A DNA stretch of 52,056 bases, from assembly GCA_023386645.1 (NCBI GenBank), contig JAEWJI010000041.1, forward strand, positions 1 to 52,056. The letters are read 5' to 3'. Under the pieces are notes generated by a model. The model did not search any database. It was not told the DNA's origin and worked only from the letters and a program-made list of their open reading frames with translations. Positions 1 through 8,183 of this stretch are shown here, piece by piece. How positions within the stretch are numbered: position 1 is the stretch's first letter; each line of letters starts with the position of its first letter. The position numbers and the translations under genes are program-made. The stretch comes from Pseudomonadota bacterium. GTDB lineage: Bacteria; Pseudomonadota; Alphaproteobacteria; Caulobacterales; Caulobacteraceae.

Positions 1-712
<712 letters not shown>

Positions 713-746
713 GGGTCAGCTACCTGTCGAAGCGTTCAAATCTGGT

Positions 747-879
747 CCGTCACCCTCGGGCTTGTCCCGAGGGCCCATGTATCAAACGCACGAGCCAAAG
801 GGCTGACGCATACTGCCCGAACCTGGACGGTCCGACCAAGCTTCACGATGGGCCCTCGGGACAAGCCCGAGGGTGACGG
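747..879. repeat. 133-bp palindromic element with perfect 32-bp terminal inverted repeats
   Basis: Positions 747-778 and 848-879 are perfect reverse complements (32 bp) separated by 69 bp. Each arm is itself a small palindrome, CCCTCGGG-CTTGT-CCCGAGGG. The element fills the space between efp and the inositol-monophosphatase gene and encodes nothing convincing. It resembles a miniature inverted-repeat or REP-doublet element. Its transcript would fold into a very long hairpin, so it could also act as a transcription terminator after efp. Confidence 0.85.
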
Positions 880-888
880 CGGTGGGTG

Positions 889-1455
889 TCAGTCCGCGCG
901 GCGGACGTATTCGCCAGTGGCGGTGTCGACGACGATCTTCTCGCCGGCCGACATATAGGGCGGGATCATGATGCGCACGCCGTTCGAGGCCTTGGCGGGC
1001 TTGTAGGACGACGACGCCGTCTGGCCCTTCACGGTCGGCTCGGTCTCGGCGACTTCCAGCACCACCTGATCGGGCAGCTCCAGGCCGATAGGCCGACCCT
1101 CGTGGCTCTCGATCACCACCTTCATGCCCTCCTGGAGGTAGGGAATGCGCTCCTCGCCCACCCAGTCCTTCTGGAGCTCGATCTGCTCGTAGGTCTCGTC
1201 GCTCATGAAGACGAGGCTGTCGCCGTTGTCGAACAGGTAGGAATAGTCCCGCTGCTCGAGCGTGACGCGCTCGACCTTGTCTTCCGAGCGGAAGCGTTCG
1301 GCCAGCTTGTTGCCGGTCTCCAGGTTCTTGGCCTCGACGTTGGCGAAGGCCCCGCCCTTGCCGGGCTTGACGTGGTTGACCTTGGTGACGACCCACAGCC
1401 CGTTGTTGTGCTGAAGCACCATGCCGGGCTTGATCGTGTTCGCGTTGATTTTCAT
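889..1455 (-). CDS. efp: Elongation factor P
   Basis: This 188-residue protein has the full length of EF-P, which binds the ribosome between the P and E sites and relieves stalling at consecutive prolines. The N-terminal KOW-like domain contains the loop VKPGKGGAFANVEAKNL, with Lys33 at the tip where EF-P is modified (beta-lysylated) in many bacteria. The central OB domain (about 65-125) and the C-terminal domain ending in IVVDTATGEYVRR are also present. The ATG at 1455 gives the usual MKINANTIKPGMV start. No modification enzyme lies nearby. Confidence 0.97.
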   Translation of the reverse strand: MKINANTIKPGMVLQHNNGLWVVTKVNHVKPGKGGAFANVEAKNLETGNKLAERFRSEDKVERVTLEQRDYSYLFDNGDSLVFMSDETYEQIELQKDWVGEERIPYLQEGMKVVIESHEGRPIGLELPDQVVLEVAETEPTVKGQTASSSYKPAKASNGVRIMIPPYMSAGEKIVVDTATGEYVRRAD

Positions 1456-1573
1456 GGGTCCACCATGGGCTGGGGCGCATGACCGGACGCTCCCCTGAGG
1501 ACGGCCCGCGCGAAATCGGGCGCGATCCCTAGAGGAAGCGGGCTCTCAGAGCAATGGCGCAGGGCGATGGAGC

Positions 1574-2131
1574 CTAGTGCAGCGTCGCCTGATGCGAACG
1601 CGATTTGCCGGTCAGCATATTGGCGGTGTGCACGGCCCCGCCAGTGGGGGCGGCCAGCTTGCCCGCGCGCGGGTCGAGCTTGCGGGCTTCGTGGGCGAAG
1701 GCGGCGGCCAGGCCGGCGGAAGACATGGCGGCGGCGATCTGTAGCGAACGGCTGGCCGGGCGAAGCGCGATCCAGATGGCGTTCATCGTCTGGGCGGCCG
1801 CCCACAGCGTCATGGCGACGGTGCGCTCGCGTCGCGGCGGGGCGTTCCAGACCCGGACGGCCGACAGCGTGGTGGCCGAGAACATGGCCGGCAGGATCAG
1901 GCTGAGCGCGCCTCGGGGACGCTCGGTGATCGGCGCGTCGCCCTCACGGGCCGCCGCCAGGTCGCGCGGCCGGGGCCGGACGGTGGTCCGCGCCAGCACC
2001 GTGGCGAACAGGGCGAAGCCGATCGTCGCCGCCAACCCCATGGCCACGTGAGCCGGCTCGCGTCCATGGGCGTTCAGCAGATCGACCGCGCGGTCGCGCA
2101 CGTCGTCGAAGGCTTCGTCGATATCGGTCAT
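1574..2131 (-). CDS. Small integral membrane protein, weakly TspO/MBR-like
   Basis: The predicted protein has 185 residues, an acidic N-terminus (MTDIDEAFDDVRDRAVDLL) and about four hydrophobic segments. The stretch from AVRVWNAPPRR through MTLWAAAQTMNAIWIAL resembles helices 2-3 of TspO/MBR proteins, with an aromatic-rich LN.IW-like motif, but similarity is weak and I treat it as a hint only. It lies 53 bp downstream of bfr on the same strand, so it may share transcription with the iron-storage genes. The ATG at 2131 is the first good start; longer extensions of this frame run antisense or out of frame through bfr and are not credible. Confidence 0.6.
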   Translation of the reverse strand: MTDIDEAFDDVRDRAVDLLNAHGREPAHVAMGLAATIGFALFATVLARTTVRPRPRDLAAAREGDAPITERPRGALSLILPAMFSATTLSAVRVWNAPPRRERTVAMTLWAAAQTMNAIWIALRPASRSLQIAAAMSSAGLAAAFAHEARKLDPRAGKLAAPTGGAVHTANMLTGKSRSHQATLH

Positions 2132-2143
2132 GCCAGCTCCCTC

Positions 2144-2180
2144 AACCGCTCTTGAGAATGAGCGCGGCGGGCGAGCGGTT
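2144..2180 (-). terminator. Hairpin in the bfr / membrane-protein spacer
   Basis: AACCGCTC (2144-2151) and GAGCGGTT (2173-2180) form a perfect 8-bp inverted repeat just downstream of the bfr stop. There is no clear T-run, so it may only attenuate transcription or protect the bfr mRNA 3' end. Confidence 0.4.
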
Positions 2181-2184
2181 CCGC

Positions 2185-2685
2185 CTAGTTGCCTGTCGCG
2201 CTCTTGTCCGGGGCGATCTCGGTCATGGCCGACTGGAGGTAGTTCTGCTCGCCCAGCTGCTCGATCAGTTTGAACTGGGCCTCCAGGAAGTCGATGTGCT
2301 CTTCGGTGTCGGCCAGGATCTCGGTCAGGATCTGGCGACTGATGAAGTCGGCTGCGGCCTCGGCCTGGGCGATGCCGGCGATCAGGGTGTCGCGTCCGCC
2401 GAGCTCCAGCTGGAGATCCGCGCCCAGGCATTCGACGACGTTCTCGCCGATCTTCAGCTTGTGCAGGTCCTGCAGGTTCGGCAGGCCGTCCAGGAACAGC
2501 ACACGCTTGATCAGCTTGTCGGCGTGACGCATCTCGCCGATCGACTCGTCGTAGATGATCTGGCCGAGGTGTTTCAGGCCCCAGCTCTCGAACATCCGGG
2601 CGTGCAGGAAATACTGGTTCACCGCCGTCAGTTCGTTGGTCAGCACGGCGTTGAGGGTGCGGATGATCGCGGGATCGCCCTTCAT
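2185..2685 (-). CDS. bfr: Bacterioferritin
   Basis: This 166-residue protein aligns without gaps to E. coli Bfr as I remember it. Bacterioferritin is a 24-subunit haem-containing shell that oxidises Fe(II) at a di-iron ferroxidase centre and stores it as a ferric mineral. Visible ligands are Glu18, Tyr25, Glu51, Met52 (haem axial ligand), His54, Glu94 and His130. The motif DTEEHIDFLE puts Thr at position 127, where the bridging ferroxidase Glu is normally found. bfd lies upstream on the same strand. The spacer is AT-rich with a palindrome that may form a separate bfr promoter/operator. Confidence 0.95.
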   Translation of the reverse strand: MKGDPAIIRTLNAVLTNELTAVNQYFLHARMFESWGLKHLGQIIYDESIGEMRHADKLIKRVLFLDGLPNLQDLHKLKIGENVVECLGADLQLELGGRDTLIAGIAQAEAAADFISRQILTEILADTEEHIDFLEAQFKLIEQLGEQNYLQSAMTEIAPDKSATGN

Positions 2686-2757
2686 GGCGGTGGTCCTTCA
2701 AGCGGCGGGGTGGGGAGCCCCGGAGGCCACACGCCATAACACGAGAATCGGCCTCGT

Positions 2758-2812
2758 GTTCATTTGCGAATACTTATCACTGCATTGAAAATGCGAGTTA
2801 TTATTGCTGTCG
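2758..2812 (-). promoter_or_regulatory. AT-rich palindromic region upstream of bfr
   Basis: The spacer between bfd and bfr is far more AT-rich than its surroundings. It contains the inverted repeat GCATT-GAA-AATGC (2782-2794) beside TTGCGAATA and TTATTATTGC. The spacing is compatible with an iron-responsive (Fur- or Irr-type) operator and promoter for bfr. The assignment to a regulator is inference. Confidence 0.45.
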
Positions 2813-2998
2813 CTACTCGGCGGCCATGGCGAAGGCCTGGCGGCTGTCCTCGATCATCTGGCGCATCTCGCAGACGCATTTGGCGCACTGGGCGGTGCAT
2901 TCATGGCGAGCGAAGACGTCGCGCGGGCGCTGGGCCCCGGCCTCGATGGCGCGGGCCACGTCACGCTGGCGCAGACCATTGCAGTTGCAGACGTACAC
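2813..2998 (-). CDS. bfd: Bacterioferritin-associated ferredoxin (Bfd)
   Basis: This is a 61-residue [2Fe-2S] BFD-type ferredoxin. It starts MYVCNCNGLRQRDVARAI and carries Cys4 and Cys6, then Cys38 and Cys41 in the second cluster-binding pair; Cys34 and Cys43 are additional cysteines. Bfd binds bacterioferritin and donates electrons to the core so that stored iron is released as Fe(II), which fits its place directly upstream of bfr. Palindromic iron-box-like motifs lie immediately upstream (3015-3065), suggesting expression under iron limitation. Confidence 0.93.
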   Translation of the reverse strand: MYVCNCNGLRQRDVARAIEAGAQRPRDVFARHECTAQCAKCVCEMRQMIEDSRQAFAMAAE

Positions 2999-3014
2999 GG
3001 ATGGGCGTTCCCAC

Positions 3015-3065
3015 TTGCGAACGCTTCGCTATAGCATCGATCGCGGCGACTGCAAATCGTTCGCA
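3015..3065 (-). promoter_or_regulatory. Fur-box-like palindromes upstream of bfd
   Basis: Two related near-palindromes sit within 70 bp of the bfd start: TGCGAACGCTTCGC (3016-3029) and TGCAAATCGTTCGCA (3051-3065). Both have the TGC...GCA arms and AT-rich centre seen in alphaproteobacterial Fur operators. The placement also lies between divergent bfd and thiE. Binding by Fur is inferred from motif and context. Confidence 0.5.
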
Positions 3066-3109
3066 GGCACGCCGTTGACGCGGCCGCCGGGACCGGGCAC
3101 GGCGGGCCC

Positions 3110-3742
3110 ATGCGCGCCCCCGAATGCCGGCTCTATCTGATCACTCCGCCTGCCGTGCCAGACCTCGAAGCCTTTGTTCCCCGCCTTGAGGCGGCGCTGG
3201 ACGCGGGCGACGTGGCCGCCCTGCAGATCCGGCTCAAGCCGGCCTCCGAGGCGGAGATCGAGGCGGCGGTGGAACGGCTCGTCCCCATCGCGCGGGCGCG
3301 GGGCGTCGCGGTGATCTTGAACGACCGGCCCGACCTGGCGAGGCGCCTCGGCTGCGACGGCGTCCATGTCGGCCAGGACGACGCCTCGGTCGCCGAGGCC
3401 AGGCGGATCATGGGCCGCGACGCCATGATCGGAGCCACCTGCCACGACAGTCGCCACCTGGCGATGGAGGCGGCCGAGGCCGGCGCCGACTACGTAGCCT
3501 TCGGCGCCTTCTTCCCGACGGACACCAAGGCGACGACCCACCAGCCCGGGCCGGAGATCCTGTCGATCTGGCAGGAGACGATGGAGGTTCCCTGCGTCGC
3601 CATCGGCGGAATCACTGTCGAGAACGCCCCCGGGCTGATCGAGGCAGGCGCCGACTTTCTGGCGGTCAGCGCGGGGGTCTGGAACCATCCGGATGGACCG
3701 GCCGAGGCGGTGAAGGCGTTCGACCGGCTGCTGCGCGCCTAG
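3110..3742 (+). CDS. thiE: Thiamine phosphate synthase
   Basis: This 210-residue TIM-barrel protein couples the thiazole phosphate and HMP-pyrophosphate moieties to form thiamine phosphate. Family blocks in order are QIRLK, LNDRPDLARRLGCDGVHVGQ (pyrophosphate/Mg loop), GATCHDS, a block reading YVAFGAFFPTDTK, VAIGGIT and GADFLAVSAGVW. Length is normal. It is transcribed alone, divergently from bfd, and a hairpin overlaps its stop codon. ThiE and TenI share this fold; conserved substrate loops favour ThiE. Confidence 0.92.
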   Translation: MRAPECRLYLITPPAVPDLEAFVPRLEAALDAGDVAALQIRLKPASEAEIEAAVERLVPIARARGVAVILNDRPDLARRLGCDGVHVGQDDASVAEARRIMGRDAMIGATCHDSRHLAMEAAEAGADYVAFGAFFPTDTKATTHQPGPEILSIWQETMEVPCVAIGGITVENAPGLIEAGADFLAVSAGVWNHPDGPAEAVKAFDRLLRA

Positions 3743-3758
3743 GCCGCAGGCGCGGCCT
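3741..3758 (+). terminator. Hairpin at the end of thiE
   Basis: AGGCCGC-AGGC-GCGGCCT forms a 7-bp GC-rich stem with a 4-nt loop directly at the thiE stop. Only a short pyrimidine stretch follows, so termination strength is uncertain. Confidence 0.5.
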
Positions 3759-3821
3759 TCAGGGGATATTAGGACCCATCATGGTTGATGGCGGGACCAA
3801 TCCCGGGGTCCCGCCGCCGCC

Positions 3822-5510
3822 ATGAACGCCAGCCCAGCGCTGTCCGAAGCGCCCGTCGCGCCGCTGATCGCCCGCCGCCCCGCCGCGGCGGGGCGCAAGG
3901 GCGCGTCCGCGCCCGGGGCCTTTTCACAGCCCCTGGTTCCTATCGTCACCGCCGCAGGCGTCGCCGTCCTGGTGGTTACCGCGATAAGCCTCTTCCGGTC
4001 GGCCGAACTGATCGTCGCCCTGTGGGGCGCGAGCGCGCTCGCCGTCGCCGTCTGGCTGCGCGCCGGCAAGGGGCTGAGCTTCGACCTGAGCTTCGGCGGC
4101 GTCATCGCCGTGGGCGTGCTGGTGGGCGAACTCCTGGCCGGCAACCGTCCCGACATCGCCCTGATGTTCACTGTCGCCAACATGGTCGAGATCGTGGCGG
4201 CCGTGGTGCTGGCGCGCCGGTTCGCGCCCGGGCTGAACCTGTCGACCGTCCGGGGCGCTCTCGGCTTTTTGGCCGCGACGGCGGTGGCCGCTCCGGCCCC
4301 GGCGGCCCTGATCGGCGCCATGGGCATGCAGGCCCTCTTAGGCGGCGACTTCCTGACCAGCTTCCAGACCTGGTGGTTCGGCCACGCCTTGGGGCTGGCG
4401 GTCCTGACGCCCTTCTGCCTGACGCTCCAGCGCCGCCACTGGCTGGTGCTCCGCAAGCCTTGGCGCATGCTGGAGATCGCGCTGCTGTTCTCGGTTCTGA
4501 TCGGCCTGTGCGCGCTCACCATGGTGTTCAGCAGCCTGCCGCTGGGCTTCGCCTTCATCCCGGCCCTGATCCTGATCGCCGTGCGGTTGCGGATTCCCGG
4601 GATCACGGCGGCCCTGTTGCTCGTGGCGGTATTCTCGATGGCCTCGGTGGTAGGCGGCCTGGGGCCCTACCGCGCCTTCACTCTGGACCTCCCCGAACGC
4701 GCGGTTCTGGCGCAACTGACCCTGTTGTTCGGCTATGTGCCCGTGCTGCTGGTGGCGTCCCTGCTCGAGGAGCATGACCGCCTGGCGGACCGCGCCCGGG
4801 CGGGGAAGGAACGGGCCGAGCGCGCCTCGGCCGCCAAGTCGCGGCTGCTGGCCAACGTTGCCCATGAGATCAAGAGCCCCGTCGGCGGCGTGATCGGCAT
4901 CGGCGAGCTGTGGCAGACGGGGCAGCTGGGACCGGTCACGGACACCCAGCGGGAAATGGCCGACATGCTGGTCAAGACCGCGCGCCAGGTGGAGACCCTG
5001 GCCCACGACCTGCTCGATGTCGCCCGGGCCGAATCCGGGGCGGTCAAGGTCGAGATGCGGCCGGTCGATGTGGCCGGCGTGCTCGACGACGTGCGACGTT
5101 CCATCGCGATGCGCCCTGAGGCGCAGGGCCTGAGGCTGGAACTGGTCAGCGAAGAGGGGCTGATCGCCCTGGCCGACTCCCAGCGCCTGACCCAGGTGAT
5201 CGGCAATCTGGCGGTCAATGCGGTCAAGTACGGCGGCTCCGGAGGCCAGGTCACCTTCCGCGCGTCCCGGGCCGAGAACGGCGCCGTGCGCGTCGAGGTC
5301 GCAGACCGGGGCCCAGGCCTGACGCCGGAGAAGCAGTCGCAGCTGTTCGAGCCGTTCAACCGACTGGGACTGGAACGATCGGCGGTCGAGGGCCACGGCA
5401 TCGGCCTGGCCCTGTCCAAGCGGCTGGTCGAACTGATGGGCGGGTCGATCGGGGTGATGTCCAGCCCTGGCGAAGGCGCCGTCTTCTGGGTCGAGCTGCG
5501 CGCCGCCTAG
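3822..5510 (+). CDS. MASE1-type membrane sensor histidine kinase
   Basis: The protein has 562 residues. Residues about 38-315 form a multi-helix membrane domain with MASE1 character, including a block FQTWWFGHALGLAVLTPF that resembles the W(L)GDA-G-...-P signature of MASE1. The cytoplasmic part has the H-box NVAHEIKSPVGGVIG with the presumed phospho-acceptor His348, N-box NLAVNAVKYG, and G-boxes VADRGPGL and GHGIGLALSKRLVELMGG. It should autophosphorylate and pass phosphate to a response regulator, but no regulator gene is adjacent. The ligand is unknown. The start at 3822 follows an upstream out-of-frame region and gives a Pro/Ala-rich cytoplasmic N-terminus. Confidence 0.88.
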   Translation: MNASPALSEAPVAPLIARRPAAAGRKGASAPGAFSQPLVPIVTAAGVAVLVVTAISLFRSAELIVALWGASALAVAVWLRAGKGLSFDLSFGGVIAVGVLVGELLAGNRPDIALMFTVANMVEIVAAVVLARRFAPGLNLSTVRGALGFLAATAVAAPAPAALIGAMGMQALLGGDFLTSFQTWWFGHALGLAVLTPFCLTLQRRHWLVLRKPWRMLEIALLFSVLIGLCALTMVFSSLPLGFAFIPALILIAVRLRIPGITAALLLVAVFSMASVVGGLGPYRAFTLDLPERAVLAQLTLLFGYVPVLLVASLLEEHDRLADRARAGKERAERASAAKSRLLANVAHEIKSPVGGVIGIGELWQTGQLGPVTDTQREMADMLVKTARQVETLAHDLLDVARAESGAVKVEMRPVDVAGVLDDVRRSIAMRPEAQGLRLELVSEEGLIALADSQRLTQVIGNLAVNAVKYGGSGGQVTFRASRAENGAVRVEVADRGPGLTPEKQSQLFEPFNRLGLERSAVEGHGIGLALSKRLVELMGGSIGVMSSPGEGAVFWVELRAA

Positions 5511-5553
5511 GGCTCGGACCTGCATGGGCTTGCCGTGCGCCGGAGGACGGCCG

Positions 5554-6414
5554 ATGTTTCCGGCCATGAAGACCGCAGCCGTCACCCTGTCGATCCTCGC
5601 CCTCGCCGGCGCCGCCGAGGCCCGGAGCCAGGATCCTGCCCCGGCCCGGCCGGGCAGCGACATCACCCGGATGCTGAATGGCGGCCCATCCAACGCCTCC
5701 CCTCCACCCGCGACCGTTCCAGCGGCCGAGACAGCCCGGCCGTCGCCCGCGCCATCGGCGCCTCCGTCCGCCCCGGTGGAGACCCGCTCCGTCACCTCCA
5801 GCCTGAACAGCGGACCGGCCGTGGTCGCACCGACGCCGTCAGCGGTTTCCGCGCCGGCGCCGAGACCAAGCCCACCCTCTGTCGAACCTGCGCGGGCGCC
5901 TGTCGTCACGCCCTCGACGGCGGCGCCATCGCCGAGCCCGGCCCCGCGCGCTTCGCCGACGGCGACGGCGCCGGTGGCGGCCGCGCCTTCGATCCCTGCT
6001 CCGGCGGCGACCGCGCCGGCCAGCGTCGCCCCAGCCGTGGCTCCCGCCTACATGGCGTTGGACGCACAGGCGATGCAGGCCCTGCCGTTCACGGTCGATC
6101 TGCCCGCGGGCTTCCAGCTCACCACCGGGCGGCCGGGTCCGAACTTCAACATCTATGTCGTGCGGCGCGGCGATCAGCCGTTCGTGACCGTCTATGTCGG
6201 CCCGGCGTCGCAGTTCCCGATCTATGACGGAGCCCGGGCCAATGTCGGCGGCCGCACCTCGGTGGTGGTGGAGCAGGATGGGCGGCGGGTCGCCATGGAG
6301 CACCTGTTCTCGCAGCCAGGAGCCGGCCGCGAGGTGCACATCTGGCTGTCCAGCCTGATGGAGCCCGACCTGGCGACAGCCGAGCGGATCGCCCAGACGA
6401 TCGACGTCCGCTGA
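5554..6414 (+). CDS. Secreted Pro/Ala-rich protein with a C-terminal globular domain
   Basis: I do not recognise this family. From the ATG at 5554, which follows a GGAGGA ribosome site by six bases, the protein has 286 residues. It begins with a signal peptide (MFPAMKTAAVTLSILALAGAAEA), followed by a long low-complexity Pro/Ala/Ser region to about residue 165. A compact C-terminal domain of about 115 residues starts near MALDAQAMQALPFTVDLPAGFQL. The long flexible linker suggests that the C-terminal domain is held away from a membrane or partner, as in periplasm-spanning proteins. It lies 43 bp after the MASE1 kinase on the same strand and could be co-transcribed with it. Confidence 0.65.
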   Translation: MFPAMKTAAVTLSILALAGAAEARSQDPAPARPGSDITRMLNGGPSNASPPPATVPAAETARPSPAPSAPPSAPVETRSVTSSLNSGPAVVAPTPSAVSAPAPRPSPPSVEPARAPVVTPSTAAPSPSPAPRASPTATAPVAAAPSIPAPAATAPASVAPAVAPAYMALDAQAMQALPFTVDLPAGFQLTTGRPGPNFNIYVVRRGDQPFVTVYVGPASQFPIYDGARANVGGRTSVVVEQDGRRVAMEHLFSQPGAGREVHIWLSSLMEPDLATAERIAQTIDVR

Positions 6415-6542
6415 AGGCTGGGCGCGCCGGGCCCGCCGGTCACCGACTCGCTCGAACGCTCATCCACCCAGGCCTGCAGACCGGCGATCGGCCCACGGCG
6501 GAACGGGTCCGCCATGGGCCGATGACGCATCAGCCGTTCACG

Positions 6543-7199
6543 CTACCAACGGCCGCCGCCGCGCCGGACGGGACGCAGGGACGAGATTCGGTCGTTCATG
6601 CCCCAGCGGTCCAGGTTGCCGACGCTGTCGGTGAAGGTCTGGCACTGACCCCGAAACCAGGCGTCGGTGCAGGCCTCCCAGGTTCCCCGGAACTCCATCG
6701 AGCTGATGGCGTCGTTGAAGCCGGTGTTGCCCAGGTTCGGCATCTCACCTGAGAAGGTCGTCGACTGACCCCGGAAGCGGGCGTCGCGATAGACGGTGAC
6801 GCTGTCGCGACCCCAGCCGCCGCCATTGTTGCCGCCGCCCCAGCCGCCGCCGTTGTTTCCGCCGCCGGGCCGTCCGTCGCCCCAGCCGCCTCCCGGACGG
6901 CCATTGCCGCCGCGATCCTCATACGAGCCGCGCACCCCGCCGCAGACCAGCAGGCCGTCGTTGTTGGCGATATCGCTCGAGGTGCAGCGGTTCAGCTCGA
7001 TCGAGGTGCCCCGCAGCTGGCCGCGCGTGTCCCGGCAGTCGGCGTAGAGCCGGCCCTGGTTCACATATTCGCCCGAGCAGGACTGGGCGTAGCTGCCGCG
7101 CGGCGCGACCCGCTGGGGCCCGTCGTCCACGCGCGGGGCGTATTGCTGGGGCGCGGCGCCCATCAGGGCCAGGGCCGCCAGGCTCGTCGTGATCAACAT
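6543..7199 (-). CDS. Secreted CVNH (cyanovirin-N fold) plus beta/gamma-crystallin protein
   Basis: This 218-residue protein starts at 7199 behind a GGAGGAACGACC ribosome site and has a signal peptide (about 1-16). Residues 37-88 resemble a CVNH lectin domain: SYAQSCSGEY, LYADCRDTRGQ, SIELNRC, IANNDGLLVC, with Cys41, 55, 72 and 86 able to form disulfides. A Gly/Asn/Trp-rich linker (about 97-131) contains repeats of NNGGGWG. Residues 134-210 form a double Greek-key beta/gamma-crystallin domain; each half has an (N/D)(N/D)xx(S/T)S calcium-binding motif, NDAISS (162-167) and NDRISS (202-207). It is predicted to be exported and to bind glycans and Ca2+. Transcription is divergent from trcR. Confidence 0.8.
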   Translation of the reverse strand: MLITTSLAALALMGAAPQQYAPRVDDGPQRVAPRGSYAQSCSGEYVNQGRLYADCRDTRGQLRGTSIELNRCTSSDIANNDGLLVCGGVRGSYEDRGGNGRPGGGWGDGRPGGGNNGGGWGGGNNGGGWGRDSVTVYRDARFRGQSTTFSGEMPNLGNTGFNDAISSMEFRGTWEACTDAWFRGQCQTFTDSVGNLDRWGMNDRISSLRPVRRGGGRW

Positions 7200-7334
7200 G
7201 GTCGTTCCTCCATCAGTGTGGCCGCATAATGCGTGCTGACGACCACTGTTCAATGACGCACCTGAACCGTAGCTGTATGGCGTTGTCGACTGACGTTTTC
7301 TTTTGACCCGAAAGCGCATATGGTTTCGACAATC

Positions 7335-7358
7335 GCGCCCGGCCGAAAGGTCGGGCGC
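7335..7358 (+). promoter_or_regulatory. GNRA-capped hairpin in the trcR leader
   Basis: GCGCCCGGCC-GAAA-GGTCGGGCGC gives a 10-bp stem (one G-U wobble in RNA) closed by a GAAA tetraloop. It lies 47 bp before the trcR start and is followed by further GC-rich sequence. A TTGACC hexamer upstream (about 7312-7317) could be part of a promoter. Whether it acts as a leader structure, a processing site or a terminator is unknown. Confidence 0.5.
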
Positions 7359-7405
7359 CTCTGTTTCCGGCGCCCGGCGCGGCCGCCGTACGAAGGCGAG
7401 ACGAC

Positions 7406-8068
7406 ATGACCGATATCCTGATGCCCAAGGCCACCGCGGTCTGGATGGTGGACAACACCTCCCTGACCTTCGAGCAGATCGCCGACTTCTGCGGCCTGCA
7501 TCCGCTTGAGGTGCGCGGCATCGCCGACGGCGACGTGGCCCGCGACATCCGGGGCGTGGACCCCATCACCGGCGGCCAGCTGACCCGCGAGGAGCTGGAC
7601 AAGGCCCAGGCCGACGAGAACTACCGCATGAAGGCGGTCGTCAGCCGCCACGCCGAACTGCTGAAGACAACCAAGGCCGCGCCGAAATACACCCCGGTCT
7701 CGCGTCGCCAGGACCGCCCGGACGCCATCGCCTGGTTCGTTCGCAATCACCCCGAGGTGACCGACGCCCAGATCGCCAAGCTGCTTGGCACCACCAAGTC
7801 GACCATCGAGAGCGTCCGCAACCGCACCCACTGGAACTCGGCCAACATCAAGCCGGTCGATCCGGTGACGCTGGGCCTCGTCGGCCAGCTGCAACTGGAC
7901 GAGATCGTGAAGAAGGCGGCCGAGAAGAAGGCCAAGGACGACGCCAAGAAGGGCGGCGCCACCCTCCAGCCCGTCGACGCCGAGCCGGCCGAGCCCGAGT
8001 TCGTCCCCGAAGAGGCCGAACGCCGCGGCGCCGAGCCCACCGCAGAATCCGTCTTCGGTTCGCGCTGA
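7406..8068 (+). CDS. trcR: Cell-cycle transcriptional regulator TrcR (DUF1013)
   Basis: The 220-residue protein matches the alphaproteobacterial DUF1013/TrcR family, with MTDILMPKATAVWMVDNTSLTFEQIADFCGLH at the start and a helix-turn-helix-like segment around DAQIAKLLGTTKSTIESVRNRTHW (about 113-137). The C-terminal third is Lys/Ala- then Pro/Glu-rich and probably disordered. Family members are annotated as cell-cycle transcriptional regulators in Caulobacter relatives; targets cannot be read here. It is monocistronic, preceded by a strong leader hairpin and followed by a strong terminator. Confidence 0.9.
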   Translation: MTDILMPKATAVWMVDNTSLTFEQIADFCGLHPLEVRGIADGDVARDIRGVDPITGGQLTREELDKAQADENYRMKAVVSRHAELLKTTKAAPKYTPVSRRQDRPDAIAWFVRNHPEVTDAQIAKLLGTTKSTIESVRNRTHWNSANIKPVDPVTLGLVGQLQLDEIVKKAAEKKAKDDAKKGGATLQPVDAEPAEPEFVPEEAERRGAEPTAESVFGSR

Positions 8069-8130
8069 TCCCGATCCGCGCCCGCTCATCCCACCTTCGC
8101 GGGGACGAACGGTACAGGAACTGACAGAAA

Positions 8131-8158
8131 CGGCCCCGGAGAACGCTCTCCGGGGCCG
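8131..8158. terminator. Strong terminator hairpin between trcR and DUF465 gene
   Basis: A perfect 12-bp GC-rich stem (8131-8142 with 8147-8158, loop ACGC) lies in the 115-bp space between two convergent genes. It probably serves both directions. Upstream at about 8085-8110 is a partial copy of the CTCATCCC...CGCGGGGA repeat seen at 9830-9954. Confidence 0.75.
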
Positions 8159-8183
8159 CTTCATATTCGATTGTCGGTGGGCC

